Positions 1 through 7,975 of a stretch of 38,781 bases of DNA are shown piece by piece. The DNA lies in contig DATKBW010000238.1 of NCBI GenBank assembly GCA_035513575.1, positions 1 to 38,781 on the forward strand. The letters run 5' to 3'. Every line of letters starts with the position of its first letter. Positions within the stretch are counted from its first letter, which is position 1. Source of the stretch: JAHWKI01 sp035513575 (GTDB taxonomy: Bacteria > Gemmatimonadota > Gemmatimonadetes > Longimicrobiales > RSA9). Position numbers and translations under genes: made by a program. The notes under the pieces were generated by a model. It saw only the letters and a program-made list of their open reading frames with translations. It was not told the origin of the DNA and did not search any database.

Positions 1-374
1 CCTTCGTCCGTCACCTCCAGACGACGCGCCGCCAGCCCCTCCCCGGCCTCCGCCGCCAGCAGCGCCAGGTCCGACTCCGGCGGCTCTTCCCGCGCGAACA
101 GCCGGTAGATCGCCTCCCGTAGCTCCACCGCCCGGCGGTGCACCGCCGCCGCCTCGGCCGGCGCCGCGGCCGCCGCCCTCCGCAGACGACGTCCCTCCGC
201 CGCGTCCAGCACCCCCACCCGCTCGGCAATGGTCACCAGGTCGTCGTAGCTCCGCAGCCGCTCCCGCAGCGGGCCCTCCGTCCGCCCGCTCGCAGTGTTC
301 ACGAAGTCCAGGCACGGCGCCCCGCCGTCCAGGTCCATCGTCGCGACTGTCGTCTGCTCCTCCGACGTCTCCAT
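1..374 (-). CDS. CGNR/ABATE-domain transcriptional regulator (3' end cut off by window)
   Basis: The minus-strand frame from the ATG at 374 runs open to the window edge and gives 124 residues. It begins METSEEQ and contains GGAPCLDFVNTASGR near residues 17-31, the hallmark N-terminal segment of the ABATE domain (putative stress-responsive regulators that end in a CGNR zinc finger). The zinc finger itself would lie beyond position 1 and cannot be seen. The gene diverges from an EamA exporter at 565. Regulator/EamA pairs of this kind are common, so it probably controls the neighbouring transporter and itself (inference). The repeated TAACCACCAAA motif begins at the last base of its start codon. 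Confidence 0.8.
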   Translation of the reverse strand, partial: METSEEQTTVATMDLDGGAPCLDFVNTASGRTEGPLRERLRSYDDLVTIAERVGVLDAAEGRRLRRAAAAAPAEAAAVHRRAVELREAIYRLFAREEPPESDLALLAAEAGEGLAARRLEVTDE

Positions 375-458
375 AACCACCAAAGCACTATTGACAGGTT
401 AGTAGGCCACGTGCTACTGTGCCCCATGTGTTAACCACCAAAATCGCGTTTGGCGGTA
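374..458. promoter_or_regulatory. Repeated operator-like motifs between regulator and EamA gene
   Basis: The 11-mer TAACCACCAAA occurs twice in the same orientation (374-384 and 432-442). An inverted near-copy, TTTGGCGGT at 449-457, pairs with ACCACCAAA at 434-442 to make an imperfect palindrome with a 6-bp centre. A second inverted repeat, AGTAG-N8-CTACT (401-418), overlaps the candidate -10. In a short divergent region this suggests binding sites for the adjacent regulator (inference). Confidence 0.5.
391..420 (+). promoter_or_regulatory. Sigma-70-like promoter for the EamA gene
   Basis: A perfect TTGACA at 391-396 is followed after 18 bp by TACTGT at 415-420. This places a transcription start near 427, about 50 bp upstream of the strong ribosome-binding site at 467. 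Confidence 0.5.
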
Positions 459-478
459 CTCTCGTCAAGGAGGAACGT

Positions 479-568
479 ATGCGGAAGGTCGCGGCGGTGG
501 CAGGGCGCTGGCTCGAGGCGTGGGTTCGGTCGGTGGCGAAAAGCGGCGCGTGGAGGTCCGCCCGTTGA
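479..568 (+). CDS. Possible 29-residue leader peptide upstream of EamA
   Basis: The best Shine-Dalgarno in this region, AAGGAGG at 467-473, sits 5 nt before an ATG at 479. That ATG is not in the EamA frame. The frame encodes 29 residues (MRKVAAVAGRWLEAW and onward, basic and Trp-containing) and stops with TGA at 566-568. The stop overlaps a TTG at 565 that is in the EamA frame. This arrangement fits a short upstream ORF translationally coupled to the transporter. A sequencing frameshift that detached the true start of EamA would look the same. No homology is recognised. Confidence 0.35.
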   Translation: MRKVAAVAGRWLEAWVRSVAKSGAWRSAR

Positions 569-1626
569 GCGCGCGGGAGCGGATGCTGCTGGTGGCGGCG
601 TTCGGCGCCGTCTGGTTGATCTGGGGCTCCACGTACCTGGCCATCGCCTGGGCCGTGGAGTCCATCCCGCCCGTCCTCATGATCGGCGCGCGCTGCGTGC
701 TGGCGGGCGGGGTGCTGCACGGCTGGTCGCGGCTGCGGGGCGGCGTCCGGCCGTCGCCGGCGGACTGGCGGGCGGCCGCGGTGGCGGGAGTGCTCCTGTT
801 CGTGACGGGTCAGGCGGTGCTGGCGTGGGCGGAGACGCGGATCCCGTCGGGCGCGGCATCGCTGCTGGTCGCGACGGAGCCCTTGTTCATTGCGCTGCTG
901 CCCTGGCGCAGCGGGGGCGTTGCGGCTGCGCGCGGGGCCTTCGGAGCTGGCGTCGCGAGGGGCGGACCCGACGGGCTGGGCACGATCCTCGTGGGCTTCG
1001 CCGGGGTCGGAGTGCTGGTGCTACCAGGTGTCGGCGGGGGCATCGACCCCGTCGCGGGAGCGGCGGTGGTGCTGGCGGCACTGTCCTGGTCCGTGGGCGT
1101 GTTCCGTGCGGGCACGCGGCCGGGTATACGGGCGGGGCAGATGGCGGGGATGCAGCTGCTGGTCGCCGGCGGGATCCTGCTGGGGCTTGCGGCGCTGATC
1201 GGCGAACCCGGTGCGCTTGCCGCTACGGGTCCGTCGCTGCGGTCGGTGGGGGCCTTTCTCTACCTGGTGGTCCTCGGCTCGATCGTGGCGTTCGGCGCGT
1301 ACGTGTGGCTCCTCGATCGGGTGGGGCCGTCCCGCCTCTCGACGCATGCGTACGTGAACCCCCTGGTGGCGGTGGTCCTCGGGACCTTGCTGAACGGTGA
1401 GCCGATGGGGACGGGTCTGCTTCTGGCCACGGCGCTGATCCTCGGATCCGTGGCGCTCCTGCTGCGCCGTCCTCTGCCGGCGCCCGCCGCGGAGCGGCCC
1501 GGCGCGGGCGGCGAGAGCGGCCGACGGATCGGTGCCCGGCGGGGCCGTCGCCAGGTCGGCGCGTGGGGGCGGAGGCGGGCGCGCCACCCGCTCCCGCCTC
1601 CGGCCGCGCCGCCGGTCACGCCGTGA
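565..1626 (+). CDS. EamA/DMT-superfamily transporter
   Basis: This is a drug/metabolite transporter with about ten hydrophobic segments in two EamA halves. The first half opens with WLIWGSTYLAIAWAVESIPP, a typical DMT signature, and the second covers roughly residues 160-300. Such proteins export amino acids or small metabolites; the substrate cannot be told. A TTG start at 565 is preferred because GGAGG (552-556) lies 8 nt upstream and it overlaps the stop of the upstream short ORF. GTG at 520 or 550 and ATG at 583 are in frame and possible. The C-terminus carries an unusual Arg/Pro/Gly-rich tail of about 45 residues. The gene end overlaps the convergent ABC permease by 11 bp. Confidence 0.85.
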   Translation: MSARERMLLVAAFGAVWLIWGSTYLAIAWAVESIPPVLMIGARCVLAGGVLHGWSRLRGGVRPSPADWRAAAVAGVLLFVTGQAVLAWAETRIPSGAASLLVATEPLFIALLPWRSGGVAAARGAFGAGVARGGPDGLGTILVGFAGVGVLVLPGVGGGIDPVAGAAVVLAALSWSVGVFRAGTRPGIRAGQMAGMQLLVAGGILLGLAALIGEPGALAATGPSLRSVGAFLYLVVLGSIVAFGAYVWLLDRVGPSRLSTHAYVNPLVAVVLGTLLNGEPMGTGLLLATALILGSVALLLRRPLPAPAAERPGAGGESGRRIGARRGRRQVGAWGRRRARHPLPPPAAPPVTP

Positions 1627-2743
1627 ACGCCCGGCTCAGCCGGACTCTCGCCGCCACCAGCCCCGTCGCCGCGATGGCGAGGAGCCACAGGTAGCTCGGC
1701 CACAGCTCGGCGACGCCGTAGCCCTTGAGGAAGACGGGTCGGACGATCTCCAGGAAATGGCGGATCGGATTCGCCAGGGACAGCCACTGGAAGGCTGGTG
1801 GCATGGTGAAGATGGGGAACATGAACCCGCTGATGATGATGGCCGGCAGGAGGAACAGGAACATCACCATGAGCGCTTCCTGCTGCGTCCGGGCGACGGT
1901 GGAGACGATGAGGCCGAAGGCGAGCCCGGCGAGGATGTAGATGAGGGCGGCGAGGAGGAGCGCCAGGGCGCTGCCCCGGAAAGGGATCCCGAACCACAGG
2001 ATCGCGACCGCGGTGATGAGGGTGAGCTGGACGAGCGCGATCAGGGCCACCGGCAGCGTCTTGCCGAGGATGAGCTCCCCGGGGCTGAGCGGCGTGACCA
2101 TGAGCTGCTCCAGCGTGCCGATCTCCCGTTCCCGCACCACGGTCATGGCGGTGAGGAGCAGGCTCATGAGCATCAGGATCACGCCCATGACCGCCGGGAC
2201 GTTGTAGACCCGGCTGGCCAGGTCCGGGTTGAACCACGCGCGGATGCGGAGGTCCACCCCCGCCGGCCTGGCGCCGGGGCTCTCCGCCAGGCGCTCCTCG
2301 GACAGGCGTCTGAGGATCCGGGCGGCGTTCCCCTGGACCACCGTTGCGGTGTTCGAGTTCGTGCCGTCCACGAGCACCTGCACGGGGGCCGGCCGCCCGG
2401 CCTTCAGGTCCGTCGCGTACGCGGGCGGGATCTGGATCCCGATGATGGCGCTGCCCCGGTCCAGCGCCCGCAGGAGGTCCTCCGGGCGCCGGGAACGGCC
2501 GGTGACCCGGAAGTACCCGGACGCCGTCAGCACGTCCACCACCCGCCGGGACTCGGCCGTCCCTGAGTGGTCCACCACGAACAGCGGCGTGTCGCGGATG
2601 TCCGTGTTCACCGCGTAGCCGAAGACCACCAGCTGGATCACGGGGGCCACGAAGATGATCCGCTTCATCCGCGGGTCGCGGAAGATCTGCCGGAGCTCCT
2701 TCCGGAGCATGCGCCCCACACGGAGCGGGCTCGGACCCTTCAC
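1616..2743 (-). CDS. ABC-2 type permease (YbhR/YbhS-like), last gene of exporter operon
   Basis: A 375-residue ABC-2 membrane protein. It has one N-terminal helix (RIIFVAPVIQLVVFGYAV), a large extracytoplasmic domain of about 150 residues, then five helices beginning near NVPAVMGVILMLMSLLLTA. The cytoplasmic segment VVREREIGTLEQLMVTPLS is diagnostic of YbhR/YhhJ-type exporter subunits. The GTG start at 2743 overlaps the stop of the upstream permease (GTGA), implying coupled translation. It should form the membrane channel with the 2740-3864 product, driven by the two upstream ATPases. It ends 11 bp inside the convergent EamA gene. Confidence 0.9.
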   Translation of the reverse strand: MKGPSPLRVGRMLRKELRQIFRDPRMKRIIFVAPVIQLVVFGYAVNTDIRDTPLFVVDHSGTAESRRVVDVLTASGYFRVTGRSRRPEDLLRALDRGSAIIGIQIPPAYATDLKAGRPAPVQVLVDGTNSNTATVVQGNAARILRRLSEERLAESPGARPAGVDLRIRAWFNPDLASRVYNVPAVMGVILMLMSLLLTAMTVVREREIGTLEQLMVTPLSPGELILGKTLPVALIALVQLTLITAVAILWFGIPFRGSALALLLAALIYILAGLAFGLIVSTVARTQQEALMVMFLFLLPAIIISGFMFPIFTMPPAFQWLSLANPIRHFLEIVRPVFLKGYGVAELWPSYLWLLAIAATGLVAARVRLSRAFTA

Positions 2744-3864
2744 GCGATCTCCTTCCGGAACACCCGGGTGGCCGCGAGCAGTCCCGCGGCCGCGAAGGTC
2801 ACCATGAACAGCGCCTGCGGCCAGAGCGTCTCGGGACCCACGCCCTTGAGCATCACGCCGCGGGTCGCGGTGATGAAGTACCGGGCCGGGACCAGGTAGG
2901 TGATCCCCTTCAGCACCGTCGGCATGGAGCGGATCTCGAACAGGAACCCCGACAGCAGCATGGCCGGCAGCAGCGTCGCGATGATCGCCACCTGTGTCGC
3001 CACCAGCTGCGTCCGCGCCGCCGCCGAAATGAACACGCCGAGCCCCAGCGCGCCCACGAGGAACAGCACCGTCTGTCCGAAGAAGACGACGACGCTGCCA
3101 CGGAACGGCACGCCGAAGACCAGCACACCCGCCAGCGCCGTCACCGCCACGTCCACGATGCCGATGATCACGTACGGCACCAGCTTCCCTACCACGATCT
3201 CCACCCGCGTCGCCGGCGTGGACGCCAGCTGCTCCATGGTCCCCCGCTCCCACTCCCGGGCGATGGTGAGGGCCGTGAGCATCGCCGCGATGGTCATCAT
3301 GATCACGCCGATGAGCCCCGGCACGATCATGTTCCGGCTCTCCAGCGTCGGGTTGTACAGCGTCCGGATCCGGGCGTCGATGGGCGGCTCCACCGTCCGG
3401 CCCTGCAGCACCACCCGCCGGGAGTGGCCATCCACGATGGCGTCCGCGAACCCGTAGGCGATGGTCGCGCTGTTCGCGTCCGCGCCATCCAGCAGCAGCT
3501 GCACCGCCGCGCCCCGCCCTGCCGCCAGGTCTGCGGCGAACCCCGGGGGGATCACCAGGACCGACCCCGCATCTCCGGCGCCCACCGCGGCGTCCGCGTC
3601 GCGATAGGACGCGAGCCGGTCCACCACCGTGAAGTAGCCGCTGGCCTCGAACGCCTCCACCAGTGACCGGCTCGCCGCCGTCCGGTCCTGGTCCAGCACC
3701 GCCAGGTCCAGGTCCCGCACGTCCCAGCTGATGGCGTACCCGAACAGCAGCAGCATCAGGAGCGGCAGCGCGAACGCCAGGGCCATGCTCCGCGGATCCC
3801 GCCGCAGCTGGATCCACTCCTTGCGCGAGAGCGCCGCGAGTCGCGTCAGGCTCAGCCCCGTCAT
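2740..3864 (-). CDS. ABC-2 type permease (YbhS/YbhR-like)
   Basis: A 374-residue paralogue of the next gene with the same architecture: an N-terminal helix (ALAFALPLLMLLLFGYAI), a periplasmic domain, then a five-helix C-terminal bundle with the segment AREWERGTMEQLASTPAT. It opens with a cytoplasmic RKEWIQLRRDPRS stretch typical of this family. Its ATG at 3864 overlaps the stop of the ATPase gene (ATGA). A pair of non-identical permeases matches the YbhS/YbhR heterodimer of the enterobacterial YbhGFSR exporter. The transported compound is unknown; relatives affect resistance to drugs and cations. Confidence 0.9.
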   Translation of the reverse strand: MTGLSLTRLAALSRKEWIQLRRDPRSMALAFALPLLMLLLFGYAISWDVRDLDLAVLDQDRTAASRSLVEAFEASGYFTVVDRLASYRDADAAVGAGDAGSVLVIPPGFAADLAAGRGAAVQLLLDGADANSATIAYGFADAIVDGHSRRVVLQGRTVEPPIDARIRTLYNPTLESRNMIVPGLIGVIMMTIAAMLTALTIAREWERGTMEQLASTPATRVEIVVGKLVPYVIIGIVDVAVTALAGVLVFGVPFRGSVVVFFGQTVLFLVGALGLGVFISAAARTQLVATQVAIIATLLPAMLLSGFLFEIRSMPTVLKGITYLVPARYFITATRGVMLKGVGPETLWPQALFMVTFAAAGLLAATRVFRKEIA

Positions 3865-4676
3865 CCCACCACCGCTCCCCCCTCCCGCCGCACCAGCTCC
3901 ACAAAGACATCCTCGAGCGTCACTTCGGAAGCGCCCCGTCCCCCGTCCCCGCTCCCCCCGGCTCCCGCGTCACCCGAGCCCCGGAGCGAGGCAGGGGACG
4001 CGAGGGACCCGCGCAGCCCGGACGGGCTGTCGAGGGCGATGAGCCTCCCCCGGTTCATCAGCGCCAGTCGGTGACAGTACTCCGCCTCCTCCATGTAATG
4101 CGTGCTCACCAGAACCGTGGTCCCCCGCTCCGCGAGGCCGTCGATCAGGTCCCAGAACCGGCGGCGCGCCAGCGGGTCCACGCCCGACGTGGGCTCGTCC
4201 AGGAAGAGCACGGGCGGCTGGTGCAGAACCGCGCACCCGAGGGCCAGCCGCTGCTTCCACCCGAGCGGCAGCTCGGCCGTGAGCCGGTTCGTCCGGTCGC
4301 CGAGTTCCGCCATCTCCAGGACCCAGTCCCGGCGCTCGCGGTAGCGCGGGCCGGTCACCCCGTACAGTCCCGCGAACAGCGCGATGTTCTCGTCCACCGT
4401 CAGGTCGGCGTACAGGGAGAACCTCTGGGACATGTACCCGATCGCCTCCCGCACCGCCCGACCTTCCGTCGCCACGTCGAGACCCGCCACCCGCGCCGTC
4501 CCGGCCGTGGGCGGGAGGAGCCCCGTGAGCATCCGGATCGTCGTCGTCTTGCCGGCCCCGTTCGGGCCCAGGAAGCCGAAGATCTCCCCGGTCCTCACCG
4601 CGAACGAGACGGCGTCCACGGCCGTGAAGTCGCCGAAACGGCGCGTCAGCTCCCGGACCTCGATGGCGTCAGACAC
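3861..4676 (-). CDS. ABC transporter ATPase, second nucleotide-binding subunit
   Basis: A 271-residue nucleotide-binding protein. Visible motifs are Walker A GPNGAGKTT (about residue 40), the Q-loop region YMSQRFSLY, Walker B VLFLDEPTSGVD and H-loop STHYMEEAEY. The ABC signature is LPLGWKQRL rather than LSGGxxQRL. From memory this is usual for the C-terminal half of YbhF/RbbA-like ATPases, so I read it as a family trait and not as decay. The GTG start at 4676 overlaps the end of the upstream ATPase by 8 bp. A low-complexity Gly/Ser/Ala insert sits near residues 220-250. It probably pairs with the 4669-5601 product as a heterodimeric motor. Confidence 0.92.
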   Translation of the reverse strand: MSDAIEVRELTRRFGDFTAVDAVSFAVRTGEIFGFLGPNGAGKTTTIRMLTGLLPPTAGTARVAGLDVATEGRAVREAIGYMSQRFSLYADLTVDENIALFAGLYGVTGPRYRERRDWVLEMAELGDRTNRLTAELPLGWKQRLALGCAVLHQPPVLFLDEPTSGVDPLARRRFWDLIDGLAERGTTVLVSTHYMEEAEYCHRLALMNRGRLIALDSPSGLRGSLASPASLRGSGDAGAGGSGDGGRGASEVTLEDVFVELVRREGGAVVG

Positions 4677-5601
4677 GGACTTCCTCGCCCGCGACCCGCT
4701 CGATGAACACATCCTCCAGCGACGGCTCCACGCGCCGCGCCTCGCGCACCGCGATCCCCGCCCCCTCCAGCGCCGCCCGGAGCGCCTCCGGGACCACGTG
4801 CTCCGGGACCACCGCGTGCACGGTCTCGCCGAACAGGGACGCCCGCCGCACCTCGCCCATCCCCCGGAGAACGTCCCGCGCGCGCCGGGGGTGGTCCGCC
4901 CGGATGAGGATCACCCCGCCGTCCATCCCCGCCCGGAGCCCGGCCGGCGTGTCCAGCGCCAGGACGCGTCCCCGGTCGAGGAGCGCCACACGCCCGCACC
5001 GCTCCGCCTCGTCCATGTACGCCGTGGACAGCACCACGGTGACCCCCTCCGCGACCATCTCGGCGAGGATGAGCCAGAGGTCACGGCGAGAGATAGGGTC
5101 CACGCCGAAGGTCGGCTCGTCCAGCAGCAGGATCGCCGGGCGGTGGATCAGGGCGCAGGAAAGCGACAGCTTCTGCTTCATGCCCCCGGAGAGCTGCCCG
5201 GCAAGCCGCTCCTGGAAGGGCCCCAGCGCGGAAAACGCGAACAGCCGCTCCAGCCTCCGCGGTCGATCCGCCCTCGGCACGCGGTAGAGGTCGGCGTAGA
5301 ATTCGAGGTTCTCCCGGACGGTCAGGTCCTCGTACAGCCCGAAGCGCTGCGCCATGTAGGCGATGTGCGGCCGCACCCGGTCCGGCTCCCGCGCCACCGA
5401 CCGCCCGGCCACCAACGCGTCGCCCGCCGTCGGACGCAGGACGCCGGCGAGCATCCGCAGCGTCGTCGTCTTGCCGGCGCCGTCCGGTCCCACGAGGCCG
5501 AACAGCTCGCCGGGCTCCACCGTGAACGTCAGCCCCTCCACGGCCGTCAGGTCGCCGAACCGCCGCGCCAGCCCCTGGACCACGACGCTGCGCGTCGTCA
5601 T
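4669..5601 (-). CDS. ABC transporter ATPase, first nucleotide-binding subunit
   Basis: A 310-residue ATPase with Walker A GPDGAGKTTTLRML, signature LSGGMKQKL, Walker B ILLLDEPTFGVDP and an H-loop-type STAYMDEAERC in which Ala-Tyr replaces the usual switch His. It has a C-terminal accessory region of about 80 residues. In enterobacterial YbhF two such domains are fused in one polypeptide; here they are separate, overlapping genes. The ATG at 5601 overlaps the stop of the membrane-fusion gene. The canonical signature here contrasts with the LPLG signature of the partner, so one composite ATP site may be asymmetric (inference). Confidence 0.92.
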   Translation of the reverse strand: MTTRSVVVQGLARRFGDLTAVEGLTFTVEPGELFGLVGPDGAGKTTTLRMLAGVLRPTAGDALVAGRSVAREPDRVRPHIAYMAQRFGLYEDLTVRENLEFYADLYRVPRADRPRRLERLFAFSALGPFQERLAGQLSGGMKQKLSLSCALIHRPAILLLDEPTFGVDPISRRDLWLILAEMVAEGVTVVLSTAYMDEAERCGRVALLDRGRVLALDTPAGLRAGMDGGVILIRADHPRRARDVLRGMGEVRRASLFGETVHAVVPEHVVPEALRAALEGAGIAVREARRVEPSLEDVFIERVAGEEVRV

Positions 5602-6608
5602 CCCGCCGGCTCCGGCGCGCCGGCCGCCGGCTCGACCAGCCGGACATCGGCCGGCACGCCGGGCTTCAGCACCAGCTCCGGATCCCCGCTGATGGCGATG
5701 CGAACCGCGTACACCAGCTTCACCCGCTCCTCCCGGGTCTGCACGTTTCGCGGCGTGAACTCCGCCTCCCGCGCCACGTGGACGACGCGACCCTCGAAGC
5801 TCCGGTCCGGGTACGTGTCCGAGCGGATCGTCGCCGACTGACCGACCGACACCGCCCCGATCCGGTCCTCCGGGATGTAGATCCGCACCCACCGGTCGTC
5901 CGGGTCCATCAGCGTCACCACCGGCTGTCCCGGCTGCACCGTCTCGCCCGCCTCCCGGTGCCGGATCGTGACCCGCCCCGTGAAGGGGGCCCGGATGAGC
6001 GCCTGGTCCACCAGCGCCTCCGCCTGGCGGACCGCCGCCTCGGCCGCCGCCACGTTCGCCCGCTGCGCCGCCACCCGCTCCGGCCGGGGACCCGTCTCCA
6101 GCACCCCCAGCTGCTCCCGCGCCTGGTCCAGCGCCGCCTCCGCCACCGCGTACGCGGTCCCGGCCTTGTCCAGCGCCTCCCGGCTCACCGCGCCCCCCTC
6201 GAACAGCCGACGCGCCCGCTCCAGATCACGCGCCGCATCCTCCACACGCCGCTGCGCAGCCCGCAGCCCCGCCCGCCCCTGCGCGACCTCCTCGTTCCGG
6301 GCCCCGGCCTCCAGCTCCGCCAGCACCGCCCGCGCCGCCGCCGCCTGCGCGCGGGCCGCCGCCACCCGGGCCTCGAGGTCCGCCGCCTCCAGGCGCGCCA
6401 GCTCGGCCCCGCGGGTGGCCAGGTCGCCCTCCCGCACCGCCACGGACGCGATCCGGCCCGGGAGCTGGAAGCCCAGGTCCGATTCCGTCGCCTCCACGGT
6501 ACCGGACGCCTCCAGCGTCGTCTCCCCCCGGTTCGAACCGAAGACGAGGAACGCCACCAGCGCCGCCACGGCCACCAGCATCGCCGCTACCCCGATTCGC
6601 CGCTTCAT
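5598..6608 (-). CDS. HlyD/YbhG-family periplasmic adaptor (membrane fusion protein)
   Basis: A 336-residue adaptor with one N-terminal signal-anchor (residues 7-24). A first half-lipoyl segment (SGTVEATESDLGFQLPGRI) is followed by a long Ala/Glu/Arg-rich coiled coil (about residues 75-205). A second half-lipoyl segment (LIRAPFTGRVTIRHREAGE) precedes a C-terminal beta domain. This matches YbhG/HlyD adaptors, which join an inner-membrane ABC transporter to a TolC-type channel. It overlaps both the TolC gene (ATGA) and the downstream ATPase gene, so all parts of one export machine are co-translated. Confidence 0.92.
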   Translation of the reverse strand: MKRRIGVAAMLVAVAALVAFLVFGSNRGETTLEASGTVEATESDLGFQLPGRIASVAVREGDLATRGAELARLEAADLEARVAAARAQAAAARAVLAELEAGARNEEVAQGRAGLRAAQRRVEDAARDLERARRLFEGGAVSREALDKAGTAYAVAEAALDQAREQLGVLETGPRPERVAAQRANVAAAEAAVRQAEALVDQALIRAPFTGRVTIRHREAGETVQPGQPVVTLMDPDDRWVRIYIPEDRIGAVSVGQSATIRSDTYPDRSFEGRVVHVAREAEFTPRNVQTREERVKLVYAVRIAISGDPELVLKPGVPADVRLVEPAAGAPEPAG

Positions 6609-7975
6609 CGATCCCCCTCGCCCGTCAGCTCCAGAACCCACGCCACCGTCAGCGAGCCCGTCGCCTGCGCCAGCCTGACGCGCGCCTCCAGCACCGCGCT
6701 CCGGGCCTCCGCCAGCCCCGCCCGCACCTGCAGCAGCTCCGCCTCCGCCCGCAGATAGTCCGTCTGCACCCCCGCTCCCGCGTCCAGCGCCAGCGCCTCG
6801 ATGCGCGCGACCTCCGCCGACTGCGCGGCAGCCGCCTCCAGCGCCTCCGTCCGCGCCCGGGCCGCCCGATACGCCGCCAGCGCCCGGTCCACCGCCTCTT
6901 CCACCTGCCGGGCAACCAGCGCCACATCGGCCTCGGCCACCCGCGCTTCCGCCTCGGCGCGGTCCACCGCCCGGCCGCGGGCGCCGCCCGTGAACGCGGC
7001 CCAGCTCACCTGCACCCCCGCGTTCCATTCCGGCCGGGGCGCCGTCTCCGCGCTGCCGAAGGCGCTGTAGCGTCCCGCCACTCCGATCCGCGGCAGGTAC
7101 GCCGAGCGCGCCCCGTCCACCATGGCCCCGGCGGCGGCCGCCCGTCCGCGCGCGCGGCCGAGCTCGGGGTGCCGGGCCAGGGCGGTCTCCACCAGCGCGT
7201 CACGGGACCCCGGCGCCCCTCCCGCCGGTCCGGGCGGCGCCGCGTCCGGGAGCATCGCCTCGAGGCCGCCCGCGAGCCGCTCCATGCCCAGTCCCGTGAC
7301 CCGCGCCAGGCGCCGGAACGCGACCTCGCGCTCCGCACCGACCGCCTCCAGGTCGGCTCGCGCGCGGCTCAGCGCCGCCTCCGCCCGGAGAACCGACACC
7401 CGCGGGATCCTCCCCGCCTCGAACAGGAGCGCCGCCCGGGACCGCTCGGCCTCCAGCGCCCGCACCAGCTCCCCGTGCGCGCGCGCCACTTCGTCCGCCG
7501 TGCTCGCGCCCAGATAGGACGACACCGCTTCCGCTATCACCCCATGCGACGCCGCCTCCACTCCCGATTCGGCACCGCTCGCCACTGCCCGCGCCCCGGC
7601 GATCCGCGCCCCACGCGCTCCCCCGTCGAACGCCGTCCATTCCGCCACCGCGTGGCCCTGCACCAGCGTGCGGTCGAACCGCGGCGGGGCGGCCGGGTCG
7701 AATCCGTGAAGCGGCGCCACCACCATCGGCTCCTCGTACCGGGTCCCCAACCCCTGCGTCCCCACCGTCGGCAGCCACGAAGCACGGGCTTCCCCCACCG
7801 CGGACTCCGCCGCATCCAGCCGCGCACGCGCCGCCTCGATCGTCGGATGCGTCGCCAGCGCCGAGCGCACGGCCAGCCCCAGCGTCACCTGCCCGCCCGC
7901 CTGCGCGCTCGCCGGCGCCGCCAGGCCGGACAGCAGCGCGGCCGTCACCGCGCCCGCTCGCGCCTTCCTCGTCAT
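6605..7975 (-). CDS. TolC-family outer-membrane efflux protein
   Basis: A 456-residue protein with a signal peptide ending near residue 24 (PASAQA). Two OEP repeats follow, each rich in Ala/Arg/Glu helices and with the YxGAS/A and YLPRIG-type strand motifs (SYLGAST, SAYLPRIGVAGRYSAF). Length fits TolC/OprM-type channels. It would form the outer-membrane duct of the tripartite exporter. It is the second gene of the operon, overlaps TetR at its start (7972-7975) and overlaps the adaptor gene at its end. Confidence 0.92.
   Translation of the reverse strand: MTRKARAGAVTAALLSGLAAPASAQAGGQVTLGLAVRSALATHPTIEAARARLDAAESAVGEARASWLPTVGTQGLGTRYEEPMVVAPLHGFDPAAPPRFDRTLVQGHAVAEWTAFDGGARGARIAGARAVASGAESGVEAASHGVIAEAVSSYLGASTADEVARAHGELVRALEAERSRAALLFEAGRIPRVSVLRAEAALSRARADLEAVGAEREVAFRRLARVTGLGMERLAGGLEAMLPDAAPPGPAGGAPGSRDALVETALARHPELGRARGRAAAAGAMVDGARSAYLPRIGVAGRYSAFGSAETAPRPEWNAGVQVSWAAFTGGARGRAVDRAEAEARVAEADVALVARQVEEAVDRALAAYRAARARTEALEAAAAQSAEVARIEALALDAGAGVQTDYLRAEAELLQVRAGLAEARSAVLEARVRLAQATGSLTVAWVLELTGEGDR

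Noticed and set aside
11..229. A 72-codon Arg-rich minus-strand frame at the window start
   Set aside because: It is out of frame with the ABATE-domain gene, which shows clear family sequence over the same bases.
890..1010. Possible double frameshift in the EamA gene (Gly/Ala-rich stretch after ATEPLFIALLPW)
   Set aside because: The frame resumes with normal family sequence (GTILVGFAGVGVLVLPG) without a change of frame, and neither alternative frame gives better sequence.
3861..4676. LPLGWKQRL signature read as a degenerate, dead ATPase
   Set aside because: Walker A, Walker B and H-loop are intact, and this signature is, to my recollection, normal for the second ATPase of YbhF/RbbA-type exporters.
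6531..6560. GGTTCGAACC resembling a tRNA T-loop
   Set aside because: It lies inside the adaptor gene's signal-anchor coding region (SNRGE) and no acceptor or anticodon stems flank it.
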